From the NCBI GenBank assembly GCA_017544805.1, contig JAFYDK010000001.1, forward strand, positions 1 through 64,000: a DNA stretch of 64,000 nucleotides, read 5' to 3'. The position numbers were made by a program, and so were the translations under genes. The DNA comes from Bacteroidales bacterium (GTDB taxonomy: Bacteria; Bacteroidota; Bacteroidia; Bacteroidales; UBA3824). A model generated the notes under the pieces. The model worked only from the letters and a program-made list of their open reading frames with translations, did no database searches and was not told the DNA's origin. Below, one piece after another: positions 26,540 to 35,192 of this stretch; position 1 is the stretch's first letter; each line of letters starts with the position of its first letter.

Positions 26540-27187
26540 ATGAATTTTTCGTATGTAATTTTTGACATGGACGGCGTTCTGATAGATTCGGAACCGTTTT
26601 GGCACAGTTCGGAAAAAGAAATTTTTCTTAGGGAAGGCGTTGAAATTTCGGAAGAAATGTGCGTTATGGCTCAAGGCAAAAAATCGGAACACGTCATAGA
26701 GGATTGGAAAAAAATATTTCCGCTCCTTAAACGCCCTACAAGTGAATACGTTATTGAAATCGAAAACGATGTCAAAAACAAAATAAAAACTTTCGGCAAA
26801 CCGATGGAAGGCGTTATTGAGGCTTTGGAATTTTTCAAACAAAACGGCATAAAAACAGCCGTTGCATCATCAAGCAAATATGCTTTGATAAACACCGTAA
26901 TCGAAAAACTCGGCATCAAAGATTATTTTTCGGCGATTCATTCCTCAGAAGACGAAAAATTCGGCAAACCCGAACCTTACGTTTTTTTAAGTGCGATGAA
27001 AAAACTCGGTGCAAAATCAAGCAACGATTGTCTGGTGATTGAAGATTCTTCAAACGGAGTTTTAGCCGGGAAACGTGCGGGAATGAAAGTTGTTGCAGTC
27101 CCGGAAAAAAGCCATTTTTCAGATTCAAGTTTTGACATTGCAGATTATAAAATTCATTCATTAAAAGAAATAACAAAATTATGGTAA
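26540..27187 (+). CDS. HAD-superfamily sugar-phosphate phosphatase / beta-phosphoglucomutase-like
   Basis: 215 residues. HAD motif I is [14 protein letters not shown] (residues 8-21, with nucleophile and acid Asp), motif II is [10 protein letters not shown] (about 106), and the motif III/IV region is [11 protein letters not shown] followed by [18 protein letters not shown] helical cap (about 20-90) marks subclass I, as in beta-phosphoglucomutase and 2-deoxyglucose-6-phosphatase (HxpB) relatives. The substrate is probably a sugar phosphate but is not determined. The last seven bases overlap tatA, which suggests coupled translation although the functions are unrelated. Confidence 0.88.
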   Translation: MNFSYVIFDMDGVLIDSEPFWHSSEKEIFLREGVEISEEMCVMAQGKKSEHVIEDWKKIFPLLKRPTSEYVIEIENDVKNKIKTFGKPMEGVIEALEFFKQNGIKTAVASSSKYALINTVIEKLGIKDYFSAIHSSEDEKFGKPEPYVFLSAMKKLGAKSSNDCLVIEDSSNGVLAGKRAGMKVVAVPEKSHFSDSSFDIADYKIHSLKEITKLW

Positions 27188-27399
27188 TACTCGGAATTTT
27201 AGGAACACAAGAAATTATTTTTATCCTGATAATCGTATTAATACTTTTCGGCGCAAAAAAAATTCCCGAACTCATGAAAGGTTTGGGCCGCGGCGTTAAA
27301 GAATTCAAAGACGGTATGAACGGCATCGAAGGCAAAAACGAAGTTAAAAACGAAGACCCCCAAAACCCGTCAGAGCCCAAAAATGAAAGCCCAAGCTAA
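27181..27399 (+). CDS. tatA: Twin-arginine translocase subunit TatA/E
   Basis: 72 residues. A short N-terminal membrane helix ([15 protein letters not shown], about 10-24) ends in FGAKKIPEL, the TatA hinge. An amphipathic helix follows ([16 protein letters not shown]), then a polar tail. TatA forms the pore that lets folded twin-arginine proteins cross the inner membrane. It overlaps the HAD gene by seven bases and the tatC ATG by one base (TAATG), so tatA and tatC are surely cotranscribed. No tatB is present, as usual in this phylum. Confidence 0.95.
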   Translation: MVILGILGTQEIIFILIIVLILFGAKKIPELMKGLGRGVKEFKDGMNGIEGKNEVKNEDPQNPSEPKNESPS

Positions 27400-28184
27400 T
27401 GGAAGAAAAAAGCGGCGCAACTTTTTGGGATCATCTTGACGTTTTAAGATTTGCGCTTTTAAGGTCGGTTGTCCTTATTACAGTGCTTTCGGTTACGGCA
27501 TTTTGTTTTAAGGAATTTGTTTTTGACGGGATAATTTTAGCACCCGCCAAAAATGATTTTTTCGTGTTCAGATTTTTTGAATTTATATCGCAAAAGTTTG
27601 GTTTTGAGGATTTTAACTTGGATATTCAGCCTGTTAAAATTATTAATACAAAACTTTCAGCCCAATTGTTCATACATTTGAGCGCATCGTTTTATTTAGG
27701 ATTTATAGCAGCCGTGCCGTATATTTTGGGCGAGATATGGTTTTTCTTAAAACCCGCTCTTTACAAAAACGAACAAAAACTCACCATCAAAGCTCTGATT
27801 TTTATGACGGTGTTGTTTTATTTAGGCGTTTTGACCTCGTATTTTCTAATTTTTCCGCTATCGGTAAACTTTTTGGCTAATTACCAAGTAACCAGCGGAG
27901 TAGAAAATTTAATAGATTTAGACAGTTACATCGACACTTTAACGAGTTTAACATTGTCGTTAGGCGTTGTTTTTGAAATTCCTGTTTTGTCGTATTTTCT
28001 TTCAAAAATCGGAATTTTAAGTTACAAATTTATGAAAAACCACCGCAAACACGCATTTGTTTTGGTCTTGCTTGCAGCGGCGATTATAACACCCGGAACG
28101 GATATTTTTACAATGCTATTAACGGCGATGCCACTACAACTGATTTACGAATTAAGCGTAAGAATCGTTAAAAAGAACGAATAA
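27399..28184 (+). CDS. tatC: Twin-arginine translocase subunit TatC
   Basis: 261 residues with six membrane helices. The N-terminal cytoplasmic stretch FWDHLDVLRFALLRSV is the Tat signal-recognition region of the family (usually HLxELRxRL). SFYLGFIAAVPYILGEIWFF and the PSV-like loop are also typical, as is the late VFEIPVLSYFLSKIGIL and AAIITPGTDIFT. TatC binds twin-arginine signal peptides and recruits TatA. The gene ends in a strong bidirectional hairpin shared with the convergent Bax-inhibitor-like gene. Confidence 0.96.
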   Translation: MEEKSGATFWDHLDVLRFALLRSVVLITVLSVTAFCFKEFVFDGIILAPAKNDFFVFRFFEFISQKFGFEDFNLDIQPVKIINTKLSAQLFIHLSASFYLGFIAAVPYILGEIWFFLKPALYKNEQKLTIKALIFMTVLFYLGVLTSYFLIFPLSVNFLANYQVTSGVENLIDLDSYIDTLTSLTLSLGVVFEIPVLSYFLSKIGILSYKFMKNHRKHAFVLVLLAAAIITPGTDIFTMLLTAMPLQLIYELSVRIVKKNE

Positions 28185-28188
28185 AAAA

Positions 28189-28221
28189 AAACGGCGGGAA
28201 AAAAATTCCCGCCGTTTCTTT
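28189..28221. terminator. Bidirectional terminator between tatC and the Bax-inhibitor-like gene
   Basis: AAACGGCGGGAA (28189-28200) pairs perfectly with TTCCCGCCGTTT (28206-28217), loop of five A. A and T runs flank both sides, so it serves both converging genes. Confidence 0.92.
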
Positions 28222-28249
28222 TTATTATCAAAAAATGTTTTTTTATCTT

Positions 28250-28999
28250 TTAATCTCTTCTTCCGGCAAAAAGTGCGATTAATCTTAAAATTTCAAGATA
28301 AATCCAAATCAATGTTACCATAAGACCGAAAGCACTATACCATTCCATTTGAGCAGGAGCTTCACTTTCAACACCGGCTTCAATAGAATTGAAATCCAAA
28401 ACCAAATTAAGAGCAGCTACAATTACGATAATTGCCTGAATTATAAGGCCTACCTTTCCCAATGAAAACACTGAAACGTTAGCACCAAAAAGACTTGCCA
28501 CAATAGAAATCAAATAAAAAACACCGATTCCCAAGGTTGCAAAACTTATCACTTTAACAAAAGTACTGCTTGCCCTTAAAATACCGAATCTGTAACAGAA
28601 AAATATTACAGCAGAAACGGCAAAAGTTGAAAACATAGCCAGCGATACAATTCCGTGAAACTGAGCCTCATACATTGCAGAAAGCGCACCCAAAAGCAAA
28701 CCCTCGCAAATAGCATAAAGCGGAGCCAAAATATAGGCAATATTAGCCTTAAAAACAGTTAAGAAACCTAAAACCAACGCACCTATTCCACCGCCAATCA
28801 TAAGCGGCATAAGTGCCGTAGAGCCGGCTGCGAAAAGTTTCCATGTAATTGAACCCGTTAAAAATACAAGCAAAAACAACAAAAGAGTCTTCGTTGCAAC
28901 GCCTTTAACGGTCATAACGCCTTCGCCCGCAAATTCACGGGCTACATTCTGTAATCTCTCTTGAGAAAATACAGGATTTGATGTCTTCGTAAAATTCAT
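28250..28999 (-). CDS. Bax inhibitor-1/YccA family membrane protein
   Basis: 249 residues with seven hydrophobic helices. The polar N-terminus (SNPVFSQERLQNVAREFAG) and the first helix after MTVKGVATKTLLLFLLVFLTG are typical of the YccA-like Bax-inhibitor group found in Bacteroidota and Actinobacteria. The C-terminal helix has TLIWIYLEILRLIALFAGRRD. Members are thought to form pH-gated calcium leaks or to modulate membrane proteases; the role here is not known. It is a separate minus-strand gene, 33 bases before the deformylase start region. Confidence 0.9.
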   Translation of the reverse strand: MNFTKTSNPVFSQERLQNVAREFAGEGVMTVKGVATKTLLLFLLVFLTGSITWKLFAAGSTALMPLMIGGGIGALVLGFLTVFKANIAYILAPLYAICEGLLLGALSAMYEAQFHGIVSLAMFSTFAVSAVIFFCYRFGILRASSTFVKVISFATLGIGVFYLISIVASLFGANVSVFSLGKVGLIIQAIIVIVAALNLVLDFNSIEAGVESEAPAQMEWYSAFGLMVTLIWIYLEILRLIALFAGRRD

Positions 29000-29032
29000 A
29001 GTCGTTTATTGTTTTTTTTTTAATAAAAAGTT

Positions 29033-29590
29033 TTATGCTAATTTCACTTTATAAGAACGCTCGAATTTTCCTCTTGAAATATTAGCAAGTTTGTTTTTAA
29101 TAAGTTTTCGTCTTAACATTCCGACTTTATCGGTAAACAAAATGCCTTCCAAATGATCGAATTCGTGCTGAACAACTCTTGAGGCAGGACCCGTTAAGGT
29201 TTCCTCCTTCGGAAGAAAATTCTCGTCAAGATATTTTATTTTAATACCGTCCTTTCTGACAACATTTTCATGAAGTCCCGGCACCGACAAACACCCCTCT
29301 TGATAAGAACAATTTTCACCGAAAATTTCAATTATTTCGGGATTGATAAAAACACGTTTGAAACTTTTGGTAAAAACATCATTATCATCATCGGTCATAG
29401 GAGCGGCATCCACAACAAAAAGACGCAACGACTCTCCTACTTGAGGAGCAGCCAAACCTACTCCGTCCGATTTATACATTGTTTCAAACATATTGTCAAT
29501 CAACTCTTTGAGTCCGGGATAATCCGGAGTTACTATTTCGGCTTTTTTTCTTAAAACCGCAGTTCCTATTATACTAATCGGTAATATCAT
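29033..29590 (-). CDS. def: Peptide deformylase
   Basis: 185 residues from the ATG at 29590 (MILPISIIGTAVLRKKAE). It removes the formyl group from new proteins. The three family motifs are intact: GVGLAAPQVG (about 42-51), EGCLSVPG (about 100, metal Cys) and QHEFDHLEG (about 142-150, HExxH-type metal His pair and catalytic Glu). A TTG start at 29623 would abut ruvX, but it adds 11 Lys/Ile-rich residues that the family lacks. It is cotranscribed behind ruvX. Confidence 0.96.
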   Translation of the reverse strand: MILPISIIGTAVLRKKAEIVTPDYPGLKELIDNMFETMYKSDGVGLAAPQVGESLRLFVVDAAPMTDDDNDVFTKSFKRVFINPEIIEIFGENCSYQEGCLSVPGLHENVVRKDGIKIKYLDENFLPKEETLTGPASRVVQHEFDHLEGILFTDKVGMLRRKLIKNKLANISRGKFERSYKVKLA

Positions 29591-29623
29591 TTTTTTATAA
29601 ATTATAGTCTTTTTTATTTTCAA

Positions 29624-30046
29624 TTAATCAACACCGTTTTCGTCTATCCAACCTTGCAGAATCAATGCAGCAGCCATTTTGTCGGTATTGCCCTTGGTCT
29701 GACGGTATTTCTTTGAAAAACCGCCCGAAACCATAACCGAAACCGCTGTTTTTGAAGTATATTCCTCATTATAAAAAACAACCGGAAGCTCAGGAAACAG
29801 CCTTTTTAAATTGTCAGTAAAAAGAATTATCTGTTTTACAATCGGATTTTCTCTATCTCCGTCAGGATTTTCGGGATAGCCGACAATAACTTTTTCTACT
29901 TTGTTTTTATTAAGATAATCCTTCAAAAAAGGCGTTAAAACTGTTGTATCAACGGTTTGCAAAGGTGATACAATAATTTTTGAGGGGTCGGTAACAGCCA
30001 ATCCCGTGCGTTTTCCGCCGTAATCAATTGCAAGAAGTCGTGCCAT
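29624..30046 (-). CDS. ruvX: RuvX/YqgF family Holliday junction resolvase-like nuclease
   Basis: 140 residues with an RNase H fold. The first strand LLAIDYGGKRTGLAV gives the catalytic Asp and GxKRxG motif. VEKVIVGYPENPDGD carries the second motif, and YNEEYTSKTA the acidic third; KMAAALILQGWID ends the fold. In bacteria YqgF/RuvX is essential and acts in 16S rRNA 5'-end maturation or junction resolution. Pairing with peptide deformylase suggests a translation-related unit. Transcription diverges from mdh. Confidence 0.93.
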   Translation of the reverse strand: MARLLAIDYGGKRTGLAVTDPSKIIVSPLQTVDTTVLTPFLKDYLNKNKVEKVIVGYPENPDGDRENPIVKQIILFTDNLKRLFPELPVVFYNEEYTSKTAVSVMVSGGFSKKYRQTKGNTDKMAAALILQGWIDENGVD

Positions 30047-30155
30047 AAACGGTTATGAAAAATTTCCGTCAAAATTAAAAAAAATTTTTGAAAACCGAAA
30101 GAAAAAAATTAAGAAAAAAAATCAAAAAAAAATTATATCGTAACAAATAGTTTTG

Positions 30156-30163
30156 TATCTTTG
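30156..30163 (+). promoter_or_regulatory. Putative -7 box of mdh
   Basis: TATCTTTG fits TAnnTTTG, 57 bases before the mdh ATG. No TTTG is found at 19-23 bases upstream. Confidence 0.4.
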
Positions 30164-30220
30164 CCGAAAAGATTTTTTAAGTAAATTACTTATTAAAATA
30201 TAAATTAATCAAATCAAAAA

Positions 30221-31165
30221 ATGAGTAAAATTACAGTTATCGGTGCCGGCAACGTAGGCGCAACTTGCGCTGATGCCATCGCACGCAGAGACCTCGCAAC
30301 CGAGGTTGTTTTATTGGACATCAAACCCGGTATTTCAGAAGGAAAAGCCCTTGACATTTGGCAGACCTCAGCACTCGCAGGTTTCAACCACCAAATCAAA
30401 GGTGTTACCAACGATTATTCAGCAACAACAAATTCTGATGTTGTAGTTATCACGTCAGGTGTTCCCAGAAAACCCGGTATGAGCCGTGAAGACTTAATCG
30501 GCGTTAACGCAGGTATCGTAAAAAGCGTAACCGAAAACGTTATCAAAGCATCTCCTAATGCAATCATCATCATCGTTTCTAATCCTTTGGACGTAATGAC
30601 ATACGTTGCTTTCAAGACCGCTAAAACCTTGTCAAGCAAAGTATTCGGTATGGCAGGTACTCTTGATACCGCTCGTTACAAAGCATTTTTGGCAGAAGAA
30701 ATCGGCGTAACTCCTTTGGACATTCAAGCACTTTTGTTGGGTGGACACGGTGATACAATGGTTCCGCTTCCAAGATTTACCTCTGTTGGTGGCGTTCCCG
30801 TTACTGACCTTGTTGCAAAAGACAAACTCGAGGCTATCATCGAAAGAACCAAAAAAGGCGGCGGTGAATTAACTAACTTACTCGGTACTTCAGCTTGGTA
30901 TGCTCCCGGTACTTCGGCTGCTTACATGGTTGAGGCTATCATCCGCGACCAGAAAAAACTCGTTCCCGTTTGCGCATACTTGGACGGTGAATACGGTTAC
31001 AAAGATATGTATCTCGGCGTTCCGGTTATCCTCGGCAAAAACGGTGTTGAAAAAGTTATCGAACTCAACCTCAACGCTGAAGAAAAAGCCCTTTTGGATG
31101 CTTCAGCTCAGGCCGTTAAGAAAACTTTAGGCGTACTTGATACGATGAACGTTTTGGATAAATAA
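30221..31165 (+). CDS. mdh: Malate dehydrogenase (LDH-like type)
   Basis: 314 residues. NAD site: ITVIGAGNVGATCA (residues 4-17), with the acidic residue binding the ribose in LLDIKPG. The substrate loop has GVPRKPGMSREDL, whose first Arg marks malate rather than lactate specificity. VSNPLDVMTYVAFK follows, then LLGGHGDTMVPLPR with the catalytic His (about 175). It interconverts malate and oxaloacetate in the TCA cycle or fumarate branch. The codon use looks more regular than in its neighbours, as expected for a highly expressed gene. It stands alone with its own terminator. Confidence 0.97.
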   Translation: MSKITVIGAGNVGATCADAIARRDLATEVVLLDIKPGISEGKALDIWQTSALAGFNHQIKGVTNDYSATTNSDVVVITSGVPRKPGMSREDLIGVNAGIVKSVTENVIKASPNAIIIIVSNPLDVMTYVAFKTAKTLSSKVFGMAGTLDTARYKAFLAEEIGVTPLDIQALLLGGHGDTMVPLPRFTSVGGVPVTDLVAKDKLEAIIERTKKGGGELTNLLGTSAWYAPGTSAAYMVEAIIRDQKKLVPVCAYLDGEYGYKDMYLGVPVILGKNGVEKVIELNLNAEEKALLDASAQAVKKTLGVLDTMNVLDK

Positions 31166-31192
31166 GCATAATTTTTGTTTTTTTTAGTTTTT

Positions 31193-31244
31193 TAACCGCT
31201 GCTTGAAAAAAAAATATTTTTATTAAGCAGCGGTTATTTTTTTG
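31193..31244 (+). terminator. Terminator of mdh
   Basis: TAACCGCTGCTT (31193-31204) pairs perfectly with AAGCAGCGGTTA (31225-31236) and is followed by a T8 run. The 330 bases between mdh and the glycogen synthase gene hold this hairpin, AT-rich filler and the promoter at 31399-31429. Confidence 0.92.
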
Positions 31245-31398
31245 CCATAAAAAGCTGTTTTTTGTTATGACAAACAATAATTTTTTTGATATTTTTTAGG
31301 GGAAAATTCATTAGTAATAGATTTAATATTCTGATTATCAAAAAAATATCAGTGTTAAAAAAATGTTTAGAAAATGCTATATTTTTTTAACAAAAAAT

Positions 31399-31429
31399 TT
31401 TGAAGTTAAATTAAAATAAAATAATTTTG
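31399..31429 (+). promoter_or_regulatory. Promoter of the glycogen synthase gene
   Basis: TTTG (31399-31402), 19 bases, TAATTTTG (31422-31429): a canonical pair. Transcription from about 31436 would give a leader of 60 bases. Confidence 0.6.
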
Positions 31430-31495
31430 GATAATTCTTTCATTGCGGAAGAATTGACTGTTTTAATTAGAAATCAATAAAAATTTGAGAATAAA

Positions 31496-33310
31496 ATGGC
31501 GAAAGAAAGTAAAGAACTTTTTCAACAGACACTCCTCTTTGAATGTGCATGGGAGGTATGCAATCAAGTAGGCGGTATTTATACAGTGATACGATCTAAA
31601 ATTCCAGCTATCGTTCAAAAATGGAATAAAGACAATTATTTCCTTTTAGGACCTTATTTTGAAAACCAAGCCGCCTCGGTTTTCGACCCGATTGAAGATT
31701 TAACAGACCCCGTAGGTTATGCGGTTCATACCATGCGTCAGAATGGTTTTGACGTGCATTACGGACGTTGGCTCGTAACGGGTAAACCTAAAGTCGTTTT
31801 GTTTAATCCGTATTCCGTTTTCAACCGTTTGGGCGAAATAAAATACAAACTTTGGGTTGACCATTACATTCAAGTTCATGACGAACCTCTTATGGATCAA
31901 GTTCTTGCTTTTGGTTATTCGGTAACGGAATTTTTCAGAATTCTTGTTAATTCCGATATTCAAGAGCCTCATATCATTGCTCATTTCCATGAGTGGATGG
32001 CGGGTATGCCGATTATGGATATAAGAAAGGAAAATCTCCCGATTAAAACCGTTTTCACAACCCACGCCACGATGTTAGGCAGATATTTGGCAATGAACGA
32101 CCATAACTTTTATAACAATCTGCCGTTTTACAATTGGGAAAACGAAGCAAAACATTTCAACATATTCCCGACTGTTCAACTCGAAAGAGCGGCTGCACAC
32201 GGCTCGCACGTTTTCTCGACTGTCAGCGACATTACCGCGCAAGAATGTATTCACCTTTTGGGCAGAGAACCCGATTATATCCTGCCTAACGGTCTTAACA
32301 TCGAAAGATTCGAGGCTTTGCACGAATTTCAAAACCTGCATTACAAATATAAGGAACAAATCAACGAGTTTATCCGCGGACATTTCTTCCAATCATACTC
32401 GTTTGATTTGGACAAAACATTGTATTTCTTCTCCTCAGGAAGGTTTGAGTATCAGAACAAAGGCTTTGATTTAACGCTTGAATCTTTGGCTCGTCTTAAT
32501 TATAAGATGAAACAAGAAAACATTGATGCAACCGTCGTTTTCATTCTCGTTACAAAACAGCCTTATCATTCGATTAATGCGCAAGTACTTCATTCCAAAG
32601 CACTTATGGAAGAAATTCAGCGCAATACCGAAGAGATAGAAAGGGATTTGGGCAAAAAACTTTACGAATACATCACAAGCAACAACGGTCAGTTCAACAT
32701 TCCGAATTTGAGCTCCATGATTTCAGAGACCATGGAATTGAAACTTCGCCGTAACGTTCAATCGTGGAAAAATACCAATCTTCCGTACGTTGTAACGCAC
32801 AATTTAATCAACGACGGAGCCGATCCCGTTCTGAACTTCCTCAGAATGAGTAATCTTGTTAACGGCAGGGAAGATAAAGTAAAAGTTGTTTACCACCCTG
32901 AATTTATCAATTCAGCATCACCGTTGTTCCACATGGATTACAATCAGTTTGTAAGAGGTTGTCATTTAGGCGTTTTCCCAAGTTATTATGAACCTTGGGG
33001 TTACACTCCGCTCGAATGTATGGCATCGGGTATTCCATCAATTACTTCCGACCTTTCAGGTTTTGGCTCTTACATCAAGGCGCATTTCGACAATTGCGAA
33101 AAAATGGGCTTGTACATCGTAAACCGCAACAATGTTAATTACAACGACAGTGCGGAACAACTTGCAAACCTTATGTTAAGATTCGTAAAACTCAACCGCC
33201 GCGAACGTATCAGCATGAGAAACAACGTGGAAGAAAACTCCATTCACTTCGACTGGACAAATCTCGCTAAAAATTATTTCAAAGCATACGATTCTGCATT
33301 GGAGAGATGA
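31496..33310 (+). CDS. Glycogen synthase, eukaryote-like GT3 family
   Basis: 604 residues. This is the GT3 type found in animals, fungi and Bacteroidota, not the bacterial GlgA type. It opens with LLFECAWEVCNQVGGIYTVIRSK (residues 12-34), the sugar-nucleotide loop of the family. Other marks are FHEWMAGM, TTHATMLGRYL, HVFSTVSDITAQE, DYILPNGLNIERF, the arginine cluster region LKLRRNVQSWKN, and the C-terminal YYEPWGYTPLECMASGIPSITSDLSGFG with the catalytic Glu pair region. It extends alpha-1,4-glucan storage polymer from a nucleotide sugar. It overlaps the following esterase by four bases. Confidence 0.95.
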   Translation: MAKESKELFQQTLLFECAWEVCNQVGGIYTVIRSKIPAIVQKWNKDNYFLLGPYFENQAASVFDPIEDLTDPVGYAVHTMRQNGFDVHYGRWLVTGKPKVVLFNPYSVFNRLGEIKYKLWVDHYIQVHDEPLMDQVLAFGYSVTEFFRILVNSDIQEPHIIAHFHEWMAGMPIMDIRKENLPIKTVFTTHATMLGRYLAMNDHNFYNNLPFYNWENEAKHFNIFPTVQLERAAAHGSHVFSTVSDITAQECIHLLGREPDYILPNGLNIERFEALHEFQNLHYKYKEQINEFIRGHFFQSYSFDLDKTLYFFSSGRFEYQNKGFDLTLESLARLNYKMKQENIDATVVFILVTKQPYHSINAQVLHSKALMEEIQRNTEEIERDLGKKLYEYITSNNGQFNIPNLSSMISETMELKLRRNVQSWKNTNLPYVVTHNLINDGADPVLNFLRMSNLVNGREDKVKVVYHPEFINSASPLFHMDYNQFVRGCHLGVFPSYYEPWGYTPLECMASGIPSITSDLSGFGSYIKAHFDNCEKMGLYIVNRNNVNYNDSAEQLANLMLRFVKLNRRERISMRNNVEENSIHFDWTNLAKNYFKAYDSALER

Positions 33311-34740
33311 AAAAATTAATTTTGACTTTATTAACGGCAGCATCGCTTACGGCACAAGCCGAGGTGAGGCTGCCTAATATTATAGGCTCTGACATGGTTG
33401 TTCAACAAAACACCAACGTCAGATTTTGGGGCAAAGCTCAGAAAAACGCCACGGTAGAGGTTTTAGTTTCTTGGAATTCGGAAAAATTTGTTTCCAAAGC
33501 CGACAAAAACGGTAATTTTCAGATCGAAATTCCGACAAAAGATTTCACTTTTGAGGCTCAAACCGTAGAATTCACGGATTTATCCGACAAAAAAGTTACG
33601 AAATTAGAAAATATTTTAATCGGTGAAGTTTGGTTGGCATCAGGTCAATCAAATATGCAAATGCCGTTAAAAGGTTTTCCGGGTTGCAACATCGAAGACG
33701 GTTTTGAAGAAATAATGTTTTCGGACAAAGAAGCCGAGAGAGTAAGATTTTTCACCGTTCCGTTGAAACATTCCTACAATTTGGAAGAAGACGTTGATGC
33801 TAAATGGACAGTCCCTAACGCTAAAAATTCGACAGAATATTCAGCCGTTGCATGGCATTACGCAAAAGCTATAAGTCATGCTTTGGGTTGTCCTGTCGGA
33901 ATTGTCAGTGCGGCATACGGCGGCACGCTCGTTGAAAGTTGGATGAGCAAAGAACTCCTTGAAAAACACGGTGTTTCCACCAAAAAAGAAGACATCGAAA
34001 ATGTTGAATGGGAATACGAGAAAATTCTTTTGCCTTACAACGCTATGTTTTGGCCGATTCACAAATTTACCTACAAAGGCGTGATTTGGTATCAAGGTTG
34101 CTCCAATGTCGGAAAGCATAAGACTTATTATCAAAGGCTTAAAGACATGATTCAACTTTGGCGGTCTGACATCGGATTAGGCGATATACCTTTTTATATG
34201 GTTGAAATTGCACCCTACGATTACGGCAGCGGAGATTCTCCTTTTTTGAGGGAAATTCAATTGAAAGTAGCAAGAGAAGTTAAAAATTCGGGACTTGTTA
34301 CGACCTCTGATTTAGCCTTGCCGCAAGAAAGGTACAATATTCATCCGCGTCAGAAAAAGGCTGTCGGACAAAGACTTGCTGCTTTGGCGCTCAACAAAAC
34401 CTACGGAATGGAAACCTTTATTTTCTCCGGACCGACTTTCAAAGAATTAATCATAGAAGGCAATGAAGCATTTGTCGGTTTCGACAATCTCCAAATGGGA
34501 CTTTGCAGCAATTATATGATTGAGGGTTTTGAAATTGCGGGTCAAGACAAAGTTTTTTATCCCGCTGACAAAGTTTGGCTCCGTTGGCAGACAAACCACG
34601 TAGCCGTTTCAAGCGAAAAAGTTAAAAACCCAGTAGCCGTAAGATATTGTTTCAAAGATTTTTATCACGGAACGCTCTATGGCGGAGGAATGATTCCTGC
34701 ATATCCTTTTAGAACGGATAATTGGGACGAAGTGAAATAA
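33307..34740 (+). CDS. Secreted SGNH-type esterase (sialate O-acetylesterase family)
   Basis: 477 residues with a signal peptide (MKKLILTLLTAASLTAQA). The N-terminal beta domain (LPNIIGSDMVVQQNTNVRFWGKA) is typical of the family. The nucleophile motif GEVWLASGQSNMQMPL (about 102-118) and the block VIWYQGCSNVGKHKTYYQRL are clear. The catalytic His is in YNIHPRQKKAVGQRLA, where relatives usually have DDIHP; the Asp three before the His is Tyr here. The enzyme should remove acetyl groups from sialic acid or other glycans outside the cell. Its four-base overlap with glycogen synthase suggests coupling. Activity is unsure because of the substitution. Confidence 0.88.
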   Translation: MKKLILTLLTAASLTAQAEVRLPNIIGSDMVVQQNTNVRFWGKAQKNATVEVLVSWNSEKFVSKADKNGNFQIEIPTKDFTFEAQTVEFTDLSDKKVTKLENILIGEVWLASGQSNMQMPLKGFPGCNIEDGFEEIMFSDKEAERVRFFTVPLKHSYNLEEDVDAKWTVPNAKNSTEYSAVAWHYAKAISHALGCPVGIVSAAYGGTLVESWMSKELLEKHGVSTKKEDIENVEWEYEKILLPYNAMFWPIHKFTYKGVIWYQGCSNVGKHKTYYQRLKDMIQLWRSDIGLGDIPFYMVEIAPYDYGSGDSPFLREIQLKVAREVKNSGLVTTSDLALPQERYNIHPRQKKAVGQRLAALALNKTYGMETFIFSGPTFKELIIEGNEAFVGFDNLQMGLCSNYMIEGFEIAGQDKVFYPADKVWLRWQTNHVAVSSEKVKNPVAVRYCFKDFYHGTLYGGGMIPAYPFRTDNWDEVK

Positions 34741-34750
34741 AATCACCTCG
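34728..34750. terminator. Weak shared hairpin between convergent genes
   Basis: CGAAGTGA (34728-34735) faces TCACCTCG (34743-34750) with one mismatch. The stop codons of the esterase and the opposite FKBP gene both fall inside it. It has no long T run. Confidence 0.4.
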
Positions 34751-35189
34751 CCTCAAAGACATAAACAAGAGTTGAAAAGGGTTCGATAATGCCGACACGG
34801 TGTTTTCCGAATCCTTTTTTAAATGGCACTACAAGAATTCCTTTTGAACCTTTTTTGATATGTTTTAATGCCGTTTTCCAACCGTCAATAAGCCCGCTTC
34901 CCGGATAAACAGTCCTTACGACTTCGGCACTGGCAAATGTTACAACATTTTCCAATGTTTTGCCGTCATAAAGCAAAACTAATTCGTCGCCGTCTTTATA
35001 TTCCTCAGTGCCTTCCTCTATCAAATACAAATAAATTCCGTCGTATTCAACAAAACAAGTATCACCGTAAGGCTTAAAAAAACTCTCTAACGCCTCATCT
35101 TCGGCATCGCGTCCGTCTTTTTCCTTTCCGCACGAAAAAAATGAAGACAAAACCGCCACAAAAAGCAAAAGGCATAATATTTTTTTCAT
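34743..35189 (-). CDS. FKBP-like lipoprotein
   Basis: 148 residues. The lipoprotein signal is MKKILCLLLFVAVLSSFFSC with the lipid Cys about residue 20. The mature part is a divergent FKBP fold: GLIDGWKTALKHIKKGSKGILVVP followed by FGKHRVGIIEPFSTLVYVFEA keeps the fold-defining pattern, but the usual active-site aromatic residues are partly lost. It may act as a chaperone rather than an isomerase. It is third in a unit with panB and a longer FKBP, three bases after the latter. Confidence 0.8.
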   Translation of the reverse strand: MKKILCLLLFVAVLSSFFSCGKEKDGRDAEDEALESFFKPYGDTCFVEYDGIYLYLIEEGTEEYKDGDELVLLYDGKTLENVVTFASAEVVRTVYPGSGLIDGWKTALKHIKKGSKGILVVPFKKGFGKHRVGIIEPFSTLVYVFEAR

Positions 35190-35192
35190 AAA

